This document shows positions 42,799-50,718 of a stretch of 64,000 nucleotides of DNA, in pieces. The notes beneath the pieces are model-generated. The model was not told the DNA's origin. It saw only the letters and a program-made list of their open reading frames with translations, and did no database searches. The stretch is taken from assembly GCA_963834965.1 (NCBI GenBank), contig CAWIEI010000017.1, positions 186,001 through 250,000 on the forward strand, written 5' to 3'. This DNA is from Fodinibacter sp963834965 (GTDB lineage: Bacteria; Actinomycetota; Actinomycetes; Actinomycetales; Dermatophilaceae). The position numbers and the translations under genes are program-made. Position 1 is the stretch's first letter. Every line of letters starts with the position of its first letter.

Positions 42799-43179
42799 GT
42801 GCGCCCTCGATCCCTCATCCTCCCCGCCGCCCTCGCCGCCTCGGCGCTGGCCCTCGCCGGCTGCTCCAGCAGCGACGACGCCGCGGCCGGCTCCGGCAGC
42901 AGCGTCACCGTCAACGCCACCGACAGCGCCTGCGAGCTCTCGGCCACCACCACGCCCGCCGGCCGGGTGAAGTTCACCGTGACCAACTCGGGCGGCAAGG
43001 TCAACGAGTTCTACGTCTACGGCGCGGACGACAAGGTGGTCGGCGAGCTCGAGAACATCTCGCCCGGGCTCACCCGTGACTTCTCGGTCGACCTGTCCAC
43101 ACCCGGTACCTACCAGACCGCCTGCAAGCCGGGGATGTCCGGCGACGGCATCCGCGCCGACTTCACGGTCACCGGGTAG
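42799..43179 (+). CDS. Cupredoxin-like lipoprotein resembling the N-terminal domain of EfeO
   Basis: 126 residues from GTG 42799. A lipoprotein signal ends in LALAGCSSS (Cys near residue 21). One cupredoxin-like domain follows, starting VTVNATDSACELSATTTPAG and ending TACKPGMSGDGIRADFTVTG, which is the EfeO/EfeM N-terminal pattern. Full EfeO carries a further M75 peptidase-like domain of about 250 residues. Here a stop codon follows the cupredoxin domain and no M75 remnant is seen downstream. It probably binds iron or copper outside the membrane for EfeU. Functional completeness is uncertain. Confidence 0.85.
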   Translation: MRPRSLILPAALAASALALAGCSSSDDAAAGSGSSVTVNATDSACELSATTTPAGRVKFTVTNSGGKVNEFYVYGADDKVVGELENISPGLTRDFSVDLSTPGTYQTACKPGMSGDGIRADFTVTG

Positions 43180-43234
43180 CACACCGCCCTCCAGCCACGG
43201 GATGGGTGTCGGTGGGCCGCCCTAGGGTCGCGCC

Positions 43235-43642
43235 ATGACGGACTCCATCCCACGGCACTGGGTCGTCGTGGCCTCGCGCGACCACGCCCGGCGAGGCACC
43301 GAGGGCGGCTTCATCATGGCCAACCACGGCAAGAGGACGCCGCTGGCGCGAATGTCGCGTGGCGACGGCATCCTCGTCTACTCGCCGACCACGACCTTTC
43401 CCCGGGGTGAGCCGCTGCGCGCGGTCACGTTCGTCGGCGAGGTCACCGGCGACGCACCCGAGACGAGCGAGGTCATCCCCGGCGGTTTCCGGCGCGCGGC
43501 CGACCTGCGCGAGGTCGAGCCGGTGCCGCTCGCCGACATCCGCGACCACCTGCCTGCATCGCGAATCCGGTTCGGGTGCTTCGAGATCGACGCTGTGGAT
43601 GCCGCGGCGATCCGGGAGCGGGTGGTGCGCCTGGGTCAGTGA
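43235..43642 (+). CDS. EVE-domain protein (PUA-like)
   Basis: 135 residues from ATG 43235. The EVE/DUF55 fold is visible in HWVVVASRDHARRG, then MANHGKRTPLARMSRGDGIL and VYSPTTTFPRGEPLRAVTFV. EVE domains recognise modified bases in DNA or RNA and often accompany restriction-like systems, but many actinobacterial copies are stand-alone. No modification or restriction gene lies nearby. It follows the efe genes by 55 bases, with no sign of co-regulation. Confidence 0.9.
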   Translation: MTDSIPRHWVVVASRDHARRGTEGGFIMANHGKRTPLARMSRGDGILVYSPTTTFPRGEPLRAVTFVGEVTGDAPETSEVIPGGFRRAADLREVEPVPLADIRDHLPASRIRFGCFEIDAVDAAAIRERVVRLGQ

Positions 43643-43679
43643 CGCGAGCTGCGAGTCGTGACGTGGGCGGTCGTGAGGA

Positions 43680-44162
43680 TCAGCTGCCGAACGTCTCCAT
43701 CAGCACCTGACGCTCGGCGTCGGTGAGGTTGGACGCGATCAGCGTGCTGTGCATGTGCAGGCGCTCGCCGACCCGGTCGAGGTCACCCTCCTCGGTGACG
43801 ACGAAGAGCGCCGACGTGCCCGGCGTGACCTGGGTGCGGATGGTCTCGAGCTGCTCCTTGCTGATGCCCGCGCTGGCGGTCATCTTGCTCAGCGCACCGA
43901 TGCCGGCGCCCACCACGCCCCCGATGACCGGCACGAAGAACAGCGCGCCGATCAGCACCCCCCACAGTGCGCCCCAGCCGCTCGCGTGCCAGCGCTCCTC
44001 GTGGCCCTCGTGCGTGCTCGGCTTCGAGTCGCCCTCGGGCCAGGTGACGACGGCGTGGTCGATGACCTTGACGATGCCGTCGCGCTGGCACTGCTTGAGG
44101 GTCTCGGCCGCCTGCTGCGCACCGTCGGGGCCGTCGAACTTCCACACCGTGAACGCCGCCAT
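43680..44162 (-). CDS. DUF1269 family membrane protein
   Basis: 160 residues from ATG 44162. A soluble ferredoxin-like N-terminus (MAAFTVWKFDGPDGAQQAAE) is followed by one glycine-rich hydrophobic hairpin (GALWGVLIGALFFVPVIGGV, then GAGIGALSKMTAS), and a soluble C-terminus ends in LTDAERQVLMETFGS. This is the DUF1269 layout; the family is linked to stress but has no defined role. It is divergent from zwf by 128 bases. Confidence 0.9.
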   Translation of the reverse strand: MAAFTVWKFDGPDGAQQAAETLKQCQRDGIVKVIDHAVVTWPEGDSKPSTHEGHEERWHASGWGALWGVLIGALFFVPVIGGVVGAGIGALSKMTASAGISKEQLETIRTQVTPGTSALFVVTEEGDLDRVGERLHMHSTLIASNLTDAERQVLMETFGS

Positions 44163-44290
44163 CGAATCCTCCTTGACCCGCCGGCCCCCCGCCCGTCCGG
44201 AGGAGGGTCCGGTGCTCCGGCCGACGATACCGCCGAGCTCGGCGGTAGCGAAGGGTGGCGAAGGGGCCTTCCTCGCGACAGGCTGTGCGC

Positions 44291-45721
44291 ATGACCATGC
44301 CGACGACCTTCGTCCTGTTCGGTGCCACGGGGGACCTCGCCAAGCGCAAGCTCATCCCCGGGCTGCTGCACCTGTTCCAGTCGCGCCTCGTCGACGACCT
44401 GCGCATCGTGGGCACCTCGCTCGACGAGATCTCCGCCGACGAGTTCCGCGACCTGGCGCTGGTCGCCATCCGCGAGCACAGCACCCGCGAGATGGGGGAT
44501 GCCGACTGGCGCCAGTTCGCGCAGCGCCTCGACTTCGTGCCCCTCTCGGCCGGTCCGCTGGCACTCGGTGAGGCGGTCGAACGGGCCGAGGAGCAGCTGC
44601 CCGGCGACCAGAACCAGCGGCTGCACTACCTCTCGGTGCCCCCGAAGGCCGCCCTCGCCGCGGTGCGCACCATCCTCGAAGCCGGCCTGGTGGTGCGCAG
44701 CCGGGTCGTCATGGAGAAGCCGTTCGGCACCGACTACGCGTCGGCGGTGGCGCTCAATGCCCAGCTGCACGAGGTCTTCGACGAGGAGCAGATCTTCCGC
44801 ATCGACCACTTCCTGGGCAAGGAGCCGGCCCAGAACATCCTCGCGTTCCGGTTCGCCAACGGCCTGTTCGAGCCGATCTGGCACCGCAACAACATCTCCC
44901 ACGTGCAGATCGACGTACCCGAGACGCTCGGCCTGACTCAGCGCGGCGACTTCTACGAGGCCACCGGGGCCTACCGCGACATGGTGGTGACGCACCTGTT
45001 CCAGATCCTCGCGTTCACCGCGATGGAGCCGCCGACCTCGCTCGAGCCGGCCGCCATCAGCCGCGAGAAGACCAAGGTCTTCCGCTCGATGCAGCCGATC
45101 CACCCCGCCGACGTGGTGCGCGGGCAGTACACCGGCTACCACGACGAGCCGGGGGTCAAGCCCGACTCCGAGACCGAGACGTTCGTCGCGCTCAAGTGCT
45201 TCGTCGACAACTGGCGCTGGGCCGGGGTGCCGTTCTACCTGCGCACCGGCAAGCGGATGGCGGAGGGTGCCCGGATCATCTCGATCGCCTTCCGCGAGCC
45301 CCCGCAGTCAATGTTCCCGGCCGGTTCCGGTGTCGGCGACAACGGCCCCGACCACCTCACCTTCGACCTCGCCGACAAGTCGCGGATGTCGCTGTCGTTC
45401 TACGGCAAGCGTCCCGGCCCGGGGTTCCGGCTCGACAAGCTGTCGATGCAGTTCTCGATGCAGGAGACCTCGTGGGCGGGCGCGGTGCTCGAGGCCTACG
45501 AGCGGCTCATCTACGACGCGGCGCGCGGCGACCACACGTTGTTCACCTCGGCATCCGGCATCGAGCGGCTGTGGGACATCTCCCAGCCGCTGATCGAGAA
45601 CCCGCCGACCGTGCGGCCTTACGCGCAGGGCACCTGGGGCCCCAACCAGATCCACCAGCTCATCGCGCCCTACACCTGGCGCCTGCCCTTCGAGCGGCAG
45701 TGGCGCGAGCGCAAGTTCTGA
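44291..45721 (+). CDS. zwf: Glucose-6-phosphate dehydrogenase
   Basis: ATG 44291 (MTMPTTFVLFGATGDLAKRK) gives 476 residues, normal for Zwf. The NADP-binding GATGDLAKRK is at 11-20, and the active-site RIDHFLGKE, with catalytic His near 173, is intact. The C-terminal domain ends in a typical TYRWRLP-like YTWRLPFERQW. The enzyme oxidises glucose-6-phosphate to 6-phosphogluconolactone and makes NADPH. It is not next to tal, tkt or opcA, so it may be a second copy outside the main pentose-phosphate operon. One GGATGCCG octamer lies within it. Confidence 0.95.
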   Translation: MTMPTTFVLFGATGDLAKRKLIPGLLHLFQSRLVDDLRIVGTSLDEISADEFRDLALVAIREHSTREMGDADWRQFAQRLDFVPLSAGPLALGEAVERAEEQLPGDQNQRLHYLSVPPKAALAAVRTILEAGLVVRSRVVMEKPFGTDYASAVALNAQLHEVFDEEQIFRIDHFLGKEPAQNILAFRFANGLFEPIWHRNNISHVQIDVPETLGLTQRGDFYEATGAYRDMVVTHLFQILAFTAMEPPTSLEPAAISREKTKVFRSMQPIHPADVVRGQYTGYHDEPGVKPDSETETFVALKCFVDNWRWAGVPFYLRTGKRMAEGARIISIAFREPPQSMFPAGSGVGDNGPDHLTFDLADKSRMSLSFYGKRPGPGFRLDKLSMQFSMQETSWAGAVLEAYERLIYDAARGDHTLFTSASGIERLWDISQPLIENPPTVRPYAQGTWGPNQIHQLIAPYTWRLPFERQWRERKF

Positions 45722-45736
45722 CCGAGGGCCGGCCAG

Positions 45737-45754
45737 CCGGCATCCGGATGCCGG
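45737..45754. terminator. Perfect 18-bp palindrome made of two octamers between convergent genes
   Basis: CCGGCATCCGGATGCCGG is a perfect palindrome composed of two inverted copies of CGGCATCC/GGATGCCG. It fills most of the 33-base gap between zwf and the convergent diacylglycerol-kinase-like gene. It could act as a bidirectional terminator in RNA, although it has no loop sequence or U-tract. It is the clearest inverted pair of the genome-wide octamer. Confidence 0.55.
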
Positions 45755-46885
45755 TCAGGCGGCGGTCGCGCGCCCCGTCTCGGTGCGCACGATCAGCGCG
45801 CCCGGCTGCACCTCGACCTCGATGTGGGTCGCCTCGCCGATGATGTCGCCGTCGAGCTCGATCTTCTGCTCGTGGTCGACCCGCACGCCCATCGACTGGC
45901 AGCGGTAGCGGTCGAGGTTCTGGGTGGTGCGATCGCTCTTGGTGAGCACCCGCAGGGCGACTGCCGCCCAGGCCGTGAGCCCCTTCGGGGCGATCACCAC
46001 GACGTCGAGGGTGCCGTCGTCGGGCGAGGCGTCCGGCATCAGGTTGATGCCGCCGGTGAGCTTGCCGCAGTTGCCGACCAGCACGGTGCGCGCCCGCACG
46101 GTGCTCGGCTCCCCGCCGTCGACCGACAGGTGGGCCTTGAACCGCTCGACGAGCAGGTGCTTCAGGCCGGCGGGCACGTAGGCCGTCCAGCCGATCTTCG
46201 CCTTGAGCTTCTCGGAGGTGTCCTCCATGATCGCCGCGTCGAGCCCGAGGCCGGCCATCACCAGGAACGCGTGGCGGCGCAGCCCGGCGGACGACCCCTC
46301 GCCGACGTGCTCCTCGAGGTGCGCCTCGTCGGGGTTGAGCCGCAGCCAGCCGACGTCGATGTGCCGGTTGCGCCCGGTGATGGCGACCTCCACCGACTTC
46401 GCGAGGTCGTCGGTGGGCAGGTCGAGGTTGCGGGCGAGCAGGTTGCCGGTGCCGCCCGGGAGCAGGCCCATCGGCACGCCCGAGTCGACCATCTCCTGGG
46501 CCACGGCGCGCACGGTGCCGTCACCGCCGAAGGCGCAGACGACGTCGACCTTCTCGGCCAGCGCCGCACGGGTCTGGCCGAAGCCGACGTCGTGCTCCGA
46601 GGTCTCGATGAACAGCGGCTCGTCCCAGCCGTGCTCCGAGCAGACCCGCCCGATCACCTGGTGCACGTCGTCGCTGGTGCTGTCGAGCTTGGTGGGGTTG
46701 AGCACGACGGCGAGGCGCTTGCGCGGGGGCGGCGGGGTGTCGTCGACGGCCCGGAAGCTGTCCCGGGCCGGTCGGTGCGACGCCTTCTTGGCGTCGCTGC
46801 GCGAGGACAGCAGCAGCCACAGGCCCACCAGCACGAGGACCACGGCGACGGCGATGCCCACCCAGGTCCACCATGCGTTTGACAC
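45755..46885 (-). CDS. Diacylglycerol kinase-family protein, membrane anchored
   Basis: 376 residues from GTG 46885. An N-terminal transmembrane helix (WVGIAVAVVLVLVGLWLLL) is followed by the DAGK catalytic fold. AVVLNPTK begins the fold, AFGGDGTVRAVAQEM is near 118-132, and GLLPGGTGNLLARNLDLPT completes the nucleotide site. Members phosphorylate diacylglycerol or related lipids, or act on sphingoid bases. The membrane anchor fits a lipid substrate. It is convergent with zwf and separated by the octamer palindrome. Confidence 0.92.
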   Translation of the reverse strand: MSNAWWTWVGIAVAVVLVLVGLWLLLSSRSDAKKASHRPARDSFRAVDDTPPPPRKRLAVVLNPTKLDSTSDDVHQVIGRVCSEHGWDEPLFIETSEHDVGFGQTRAALAEKVDVVCAFGGDGTVRAVAQEMVDSGVPMGLLPGGTGNLLARNLDLPTDDLAKSVEVAITGRNRHIDVGWLRLNPDEAHLEEHVGEGSSAGLRRHAFLVMAGLGLDAAIMEDTSEKLKAKIGWTAYVPAGLKHLLVERFKAHLSVDGGEPSTVRARTVLVGNCGKLTGGINLMPDASPDDGTLDVVVIAPKGLTAWAAVALRVLTKSDRTTQNLDRYRCQSMGVRVDHEQKIELDGDIIGEATHIEVEVQPGALIVRTETGRATAA

Positions 46886-46955
46886 AGTGTGGAAGGTACA
46901 GCACCTCGCGTGCCTCGCCAGCGGCGACGGCCCTTTCGCTGCGTAGGCTGCCCGC

Positions 46956-47552
46956 ATGACCTCACCGCCGCCCGCGGACCTCGCCGACCACGGCGTCTCC
47001 GGCGTCTCCGGCGAAGCCGCGCCTGCGGCGATCACCCCGGACGGCAAGGACTGGACCTGGACCCTGCGCGAGCGCTGCCCCGACTGCGGGTTCACGGCCG
47101 CCGCCGTGCCGGCATCCGAGATCGCCGGGCTGGTCACCGCGTTCACCGACCCGTGGCCCGCGGTGCTGCAGCGGCCGGATGCCGGTCGGCGCCCGACCCC
47201 GTCGACGTGGTCGCCGCTGGAGTACGCCTGCCACGTGCGTGACGTGTGTCGCCTGTTCGAGGAGCGGCTGGGGCTCATGCTCACGCAGGAGTCGCCCACC
47301 TTCGCCAACTGGGACCAGGACGAGACCGCCGTCGCCGACCGCTACGGCGAGCACGACCCGGCCCGGGTCGCCCACGAGCTGAGCGAGGCCGGGTCGTCGT
47401 TCGCGGCGGCGTACGCACAGGTGCCGCCCGACGGATGGGGGCGCACCGGCATCCGCTCGAACGGGTCGGAGTTCACCGTGCTCACGCTGGGGCAGTACGG
47501 CCTGCACGACCTGCGTCACCACCTGTGGGACGTCGGGGTCGACTCCTCGTGA
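46956..47552 (+). CDS. DinB-family protein
   Basis: 198 residues from ATG 46956. After a 35-residue variable N-terminus, the segment LRERCPDCGFTAAAVPASEI and then STWSPLEYACHVRDVCRLFE indicate the DinB four-helix bundle. A metal site is expected from the His in ACHVRDV and the closing LHDLRHHLWDVG. DinB-like proteins include thiol-dependent S-transferases, among them mycothiol-using enzymes in actinobacteria. Substrate unknown. The stop overlaps the antiporter start by three bases. Confidence 0.9.
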   Translation: MTSPPPADLADHGVSGVSGEAAPAAITPDGKDWTWTLRERCPDCGFTAAAVPASEIAGLVTAFTDPWPAVLQRPDAGRRPTPSTWSPLEYACHVRDVCRLFEERLGLMLTQESPTFANWDQDETAVADRYGEHDPARVAHELSEAGSSFAAAYAQVPPDGWGRTGIRSNGSEFTVLTLGQYGLHDLRHHLWDVGVDSS

Positions 47553-48883
47553 AGCCCGAGCTGGTGTACCTCCTGCTCGGGGGGTCACTGCTCCTGGCCG
47601 CCGTGCTTCCGCAGCTGCTGCACCGCTGGGCGCTGTCCGCCCCCATCGTGCTGGTGGCCACCGGCATGGCGATCGGGTTGCTGCCACCGTTGGCCGACGT
47701 CGGGCTCGACCCGGTCACCGCCCGGCCGGTCATCGAGCACGTCACCGAGATCACCGTGCTCGTGGCGCTGATGGGCGTGGGCCTGGCGCTCGACCGCCCG
47801 CTGCGGTGGCGCAGCAGGGAGTCGTGGCGAGCGTGGTCGCCGGCCTGGCGGCTGCTCGGCATCGCGATGCCGTTGACGATCGGCGCCGTCGCGCTGCTCG
47901 CGTGGGGTCCGCTGGGGGTCGCGGCACCGGCCGCGCTGCTGCTCGGGGCGGCACTGTCACCGACCGACCCGGTGCTGGCGTCCGACGTGCAGGTGGAGGG
48001 CCCGACCCTCGAGGGCGACGTCGAGGAGATCGACGAGGACGACGAGGTGCGCTTCGCCCTGACCAGCGAGGCCGGGCTCAACGACGGGCTGGCGTTCCCG
48101 TTCGTCTACGCGGCGATCTTCCTCGCGACGCTGGGCCCGGTGTCGCAGTGGGGGTTCGGCTGGGTCGCCTGGGAGCTGGTCGGCAAGGTGGTCGTGGGGG
48201 TGCTCGTCGGGGTGGCGGTCGGGTGGGGGATGGCGCGGCTCGCCTTCCGGGCGCCGGCCCGCTCGCTGCGCCTGGCCGAGGTCGGCGAGCCGCTGCTCGC
48301 CCTCGCGGCACTGCTCCTCGCCTACGGCGCCGCAGAGCTCGTGGGGGGTTACGGCTTCCTCGCCGTGTTCGCCAGCGCGCTGACCGTCCGCTCGGTGGAG
48401 CGCGACCACGACTACCACCGGCACATGCACGACGTCATCGCCCGGCTCGAGACGCTGCTGACCCTCGTCGTGCTGCTCGGTCTGGGCTTCGCGCTCACCA
48501 ACGGCCTGCTCGAGAACCTCGACTGGCATGGGGTGACCGTCGGCCTGGCACTGGTGCTCGTCATCCGGCCGGTGGCGGGGTGGTTGTCGTTCCTGGGGCA
48601 CCGTAGCCAGGTCGGGGCCAAGGGGCTCGACCACCGGCAGCGCTGGGTCGTCGCGTTCTTCGGCGTGCGTGGCGTCGGCTCGATCTACTACATCGCCTAC
48701 GCCGCAGGGGCCGCGACCTTCCCCGAGGAGCGCTGGCTCTGGTCGACGGTCGGCTTCACGATCGCGCTCTCGGTGGTGCTGCACGGCATCCTCGCGACGC
48801 CGGTGATGAGCCGGCTCGACCGGCATCGGGACGACGCCGCGCAGAACACCGGTGCGCGGCGAGCGGACGCTGCTCCACACTGA
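47549..48883 (+). CDS. CPA1-type Na+/H+ (cation/proton) antiporter
   Basis: 444 residues from GTG 47549 in a GTGA overlap with DinB. About 12 hydrophobic segments. The ion-site region is ALLLGAALSPTDPVLASDVQ, and SEAGLNDGLAFPFVYAAIFL is the second conserved acidic segment, as in NhaP-type antiporters. The re-entrant VRGVGSIYYIAYA comes near the end. It exchanges Na+ or K+ for protons for pH and salt control. An unusual acidic loop, GDVEEIDEDDEVRF, precedes the active-site helix. The C-terminal cytoplasmic tail is short and lacks a regulatory domain. Confidence 0.92.
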   Translation: MKPELVYLLLGGSLLLAAVLPQLLHRWALSAPIVLVATGMAIGLLPPLADVGLDPVTARPVIEHVTEITVLVALMGVGLALDRPLRWRSRESWRAWSPAWRLLGIAMPLTIGAVALLAWGPLGVAAPAALLLGAALSPTDPVLASDVQVEGPTLEGDVEEIDEDDEVRFALTSEAGLNDGLAFPFVYAAIFLATLGPVSQWGFGWVAWELVGKVVVGVLVGVAVGWGMARLAFRAPARSLRLAEVGEPLLALAALLLAYGAAELVGGYGFLAVFASALTVRSVERDHDYHRHMHDVIARLETLLTLVVLLGLGFALTNGLLENLDWHGVTVGLALVLVIRPVAGWLSFLGHRSQVGAKGLDHRQRWVVAFFGVRGVGSIYYIAYAAGAATFPEERWLWSTVGFTIALSVVLHGILATPVMSRLDRHRDDAAQNTGARRADAAPH

Positions 48884-48888
48884 GTCGT

Positions 48889-49527
48889 ATGCCGTCCCCG
48901 TCCACGCTGTTCGCCTTCGCCATCGCGTCGGCGGTGATCATCGCGATCCCCGGCCCGAGCGTGCTCTTCACGATCGGCCGTGCGCTGTCGTCCGGGCGTC
49001 GCGAGGCGCTGCTCACCGTGGTCGGCAACGCGCTCGGCATCCTCACCCAGATCTGCGCGCTGGCCGTGGGGCTCGGGCCGCTCATCGCGGCGAGCGCCAC
49101 CGCCTACACCGCGCTCAAGGTGGTGGGGGCCGGCTACCTGATCTGGCTCGGGGTGCAGGCGATCAGGCACCGCCGGGCGTTGGCCGAGGCCTTCGATGCC
49201 GGCGTTCCCGTGTCCACGCCGAGCCTGCACGCCGTGCGGGCCGGCTACGTCGTGGGCGTGACCAACCCCAAGACGATCGTGTTCTTCGCGGCGCTGCTGC
49301 CGCAGTTCGTGGTGCAGACCACGCCGGTGTTCCCGCAGCTGGTGGCGCTCGGGCTGGTGTTCGCGGTGCTCGCCCTGCTCATGGACGGCACGGTCGCGCT
49401 GGTGGCGAGCCGGGCCCGCGACTGGTTCGCCTCGTCACCGCGCCGCATGGAGCGGGTCGGCGGCGCCGGTGGGCTGATGATGGTCACCCTCGGCACCGGG
49501 CTGCTGCTCACCGGTCGCGCTGACTGA
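48889..49527 (+). CDS. LysE/RhtB-family amino-acid exporter
   Basis: 212 residues from ATG 48889, five bases after the antiporter stop. Six hydrophobic segments. The family signature is IAIPGPSVLFTIGRALSSGR near 22-40, with GAGYLIWLGVQAIRHRR and GYVVGVTNPKTIVFFAALLP following. The protein exports amino acids or similar metabolites driven by the proton gradient. The substrate is unknown. The start codon context GTCGTATGCCGTC is identical to that of the histidine kinase gene at 52050. Confidence 0.92.
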   Translation: MPSPSTLFAFAIASAVIIAIPGPSVLFTIGRALSSGRREALLTVVGNALGILTQICALAVGLGPLIAASATAYTALKVVGAGYLIWLGVQAIRHRRALAEAFDAGVPVSTPSLHAVRAGYVVGVTNPKTIVFFAALLPQFVVQTTPVFPQLVALGLVFAVLALLMDGTVALVASRARDWFASSPRRMERVGGAGGLMMVTLGTGLLLTGRAD

Positions 49528-49536
49528 GACCTTTCG

Positions 49537-50271
49537 TCAGCGCAGGTCCGTAAGCAGGAGGTCGCCGAGCACCTGGGCGAGCTGCTGCGGGTTCTCCTCG
49601 GCCATGTGGTGGCCGCTGTCGATCCGAGCCCGGCTGATCGGGCCGGACACCCAGGGCTCCCAGAGCGGCACGAGGTCTCCGTAGAGGTCCTCCATGTCGT
49701 CCTTGACCGACCACCCGACCAGCGTCGGGCAGGTGATCCGCCGCTCCTCGGCCCGGTCCTGGCGGTCATGCTCGAGGTCGATGACCCGCTCGGCGTGCGG
49801 CGACCCGGCGAAGAAGAACCAGTGCCACCACTGCGTCGCGAACTTCGCGTCGACCCGCTCGGCCTGCTCCACGTGCGGCAGCCCGTCGAGCACGGCGAGG
49901 GCGGTGACTCGCTCGGGGTGGTCCAGGGCGGTGCGGTAGGCCACCCCCTGGCCGCGGTCGTGGCCCGTCACGGCGAAGCGCTCGTGCCCCACGTGCGCCA
50001 TCAGTGCCACGACGTCGTGCGCCATGGTGCGGTCGCAGTAGCGCTCGTGCCGCTCGTCCGGTGGGGGCTTCGACGACCGACCGTAGCCGCGCAGGTCGGG
50101 GCACACCACGGTCAGGCCGCGCTGCGCCAGCGCGGGGGCCACGCGGTGCCAGGTCGTGTGGGCTCTCGGGTGGCCGTGCAGCAGCACCACCGCCGGGCCG
50201 TCACCGCCGCTGCGGCCGTGCAGCCGGATCTCGGGCGCGACCTCGACGGCCCACTCCTCGAACCCCTCCAT
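49537..50271 (-). CDS. Alpha/beta hydrolase (haloacetate dehalogenase/epoxide hydrolase-like)
   Basis: 244 residues from ATG 50271 (MEGFEEWAVEVAPEIRLHG). The oxyanion HGHP motif is in VVLLHGHPRAHTTWHRV, the nucleophile elbow is VTGHDRGQGVAYR (an Asp nucleophile, as in dehalogenases and epoxide hydrolases), and the catalytic His is in DSGHHMAEENP. An Asp rather than Ser nucleophile supports a C-halogen or epoxide substrate. The frame continues upstream into the remains of a DUF2510 gene, but the ATG with its clean N-terminal beta-strand is the sensible start. Confidence 0.87.
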   Translation of the reverse strand: MEGFEEWAVEVAPEIRLHGRSGGDGPAVVLLHGHPRAHTTWHRVAPALAQRGLTVVCPDLRGYGRSSKPPPDERHERYCDRTMAHDVVALMAHVGHERFAVTGHDRGQGVAYRTALDHPERVTALAVLDGLPHVEQAERVDAKFATQWWHWFFFAGSPHAERVIDLEHDRQDRAEERRITCPTLVGWSVKDDMEDLYGDLVPLWEPWVSGPISRARIDSGHHMAEENPQQLAQVLGDLLLTDLR

Positions 50272-50273
50272 CA

Positions 50274-50626
50274 CCCGGGCACTCTCGCACGGGGACAACG
50301 GCATCCGGAGGTTTCGCGACGCCCGACCCAGCTCCACCACGGCCCCGCTGCCGACGGCTTGCTCAGCGGGTTCGAGGTACTCCACCGGTCGCAGTCCGGA
50401 CCTGAGCCGGCGCACGAGGAGCGCCCCGAGGGCTGCGGCGGCGACGGAGGAGAGTGAGGAGCCGAAGGACAGCCAGGACAGGGTGCCCACCGCCGACGCG
50501 AGTGCCCGGCGCCGCGGCCATCCAGCTGTCGGTCCAGCCCACGCCGTCCCACGTGCGCAGGCGGGCCGCGTCCTCGGGTCGGGGTACGAAGCCCGAGGGC
50601 TTCGCGAGGTTCGACGTCTCGCTCAT
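50274..50626 (-). pseudogene. Frameshifted DUF2510-domain membrane protein
   Basis: From ATG 50626 the translation gives SGFVPRPEDAARLRTWDGVG followed by WTDSW, the DUF2510 signature (pattern GW-PDP-R-WDG-WT). The frame then loses coding character. In the neighbouring frame, from about 50500, the sequence reads LASAVGTLSWLSFGSSLSSV followed by AAAALGALLVRRLR, a transmembrane segment of the kind that normally follows DUF2510. It runs on without a stop into the hydrolase gene. One frameshift near 50500-50530 explains this, so the gene is probably inactivated. Confidence 0.6.
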
Positions 50627-50718
50627 GGCGGGCACCATCGGTGCCGGCCGGGGGCCACCGCCACCCTCCCGGCGATATCCGCGAGAAGTCGCAACTCCCC
50701 CACCGATAAACTCGCGCC

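Noticed and set aside
43235..43642. EVE-domain gene as part of a defence island
   Set aside because: No restriction, modification or other defence genes are adjacent; its neighbours are housekeeping or iron-uptake genes.
44163..44290. Promoter boxes for zwf and DUF1269
   Set aside because: No -10/-35 pair stood out from the GC-rich background, so no call is made.
49537..50490. Extended N-terminus for the alpha/beta hydrolase
   Set aside because: The extra 73 residues belong to the broken DUF2510 gene; the hydrolase fold starts normally at ATG 50271.
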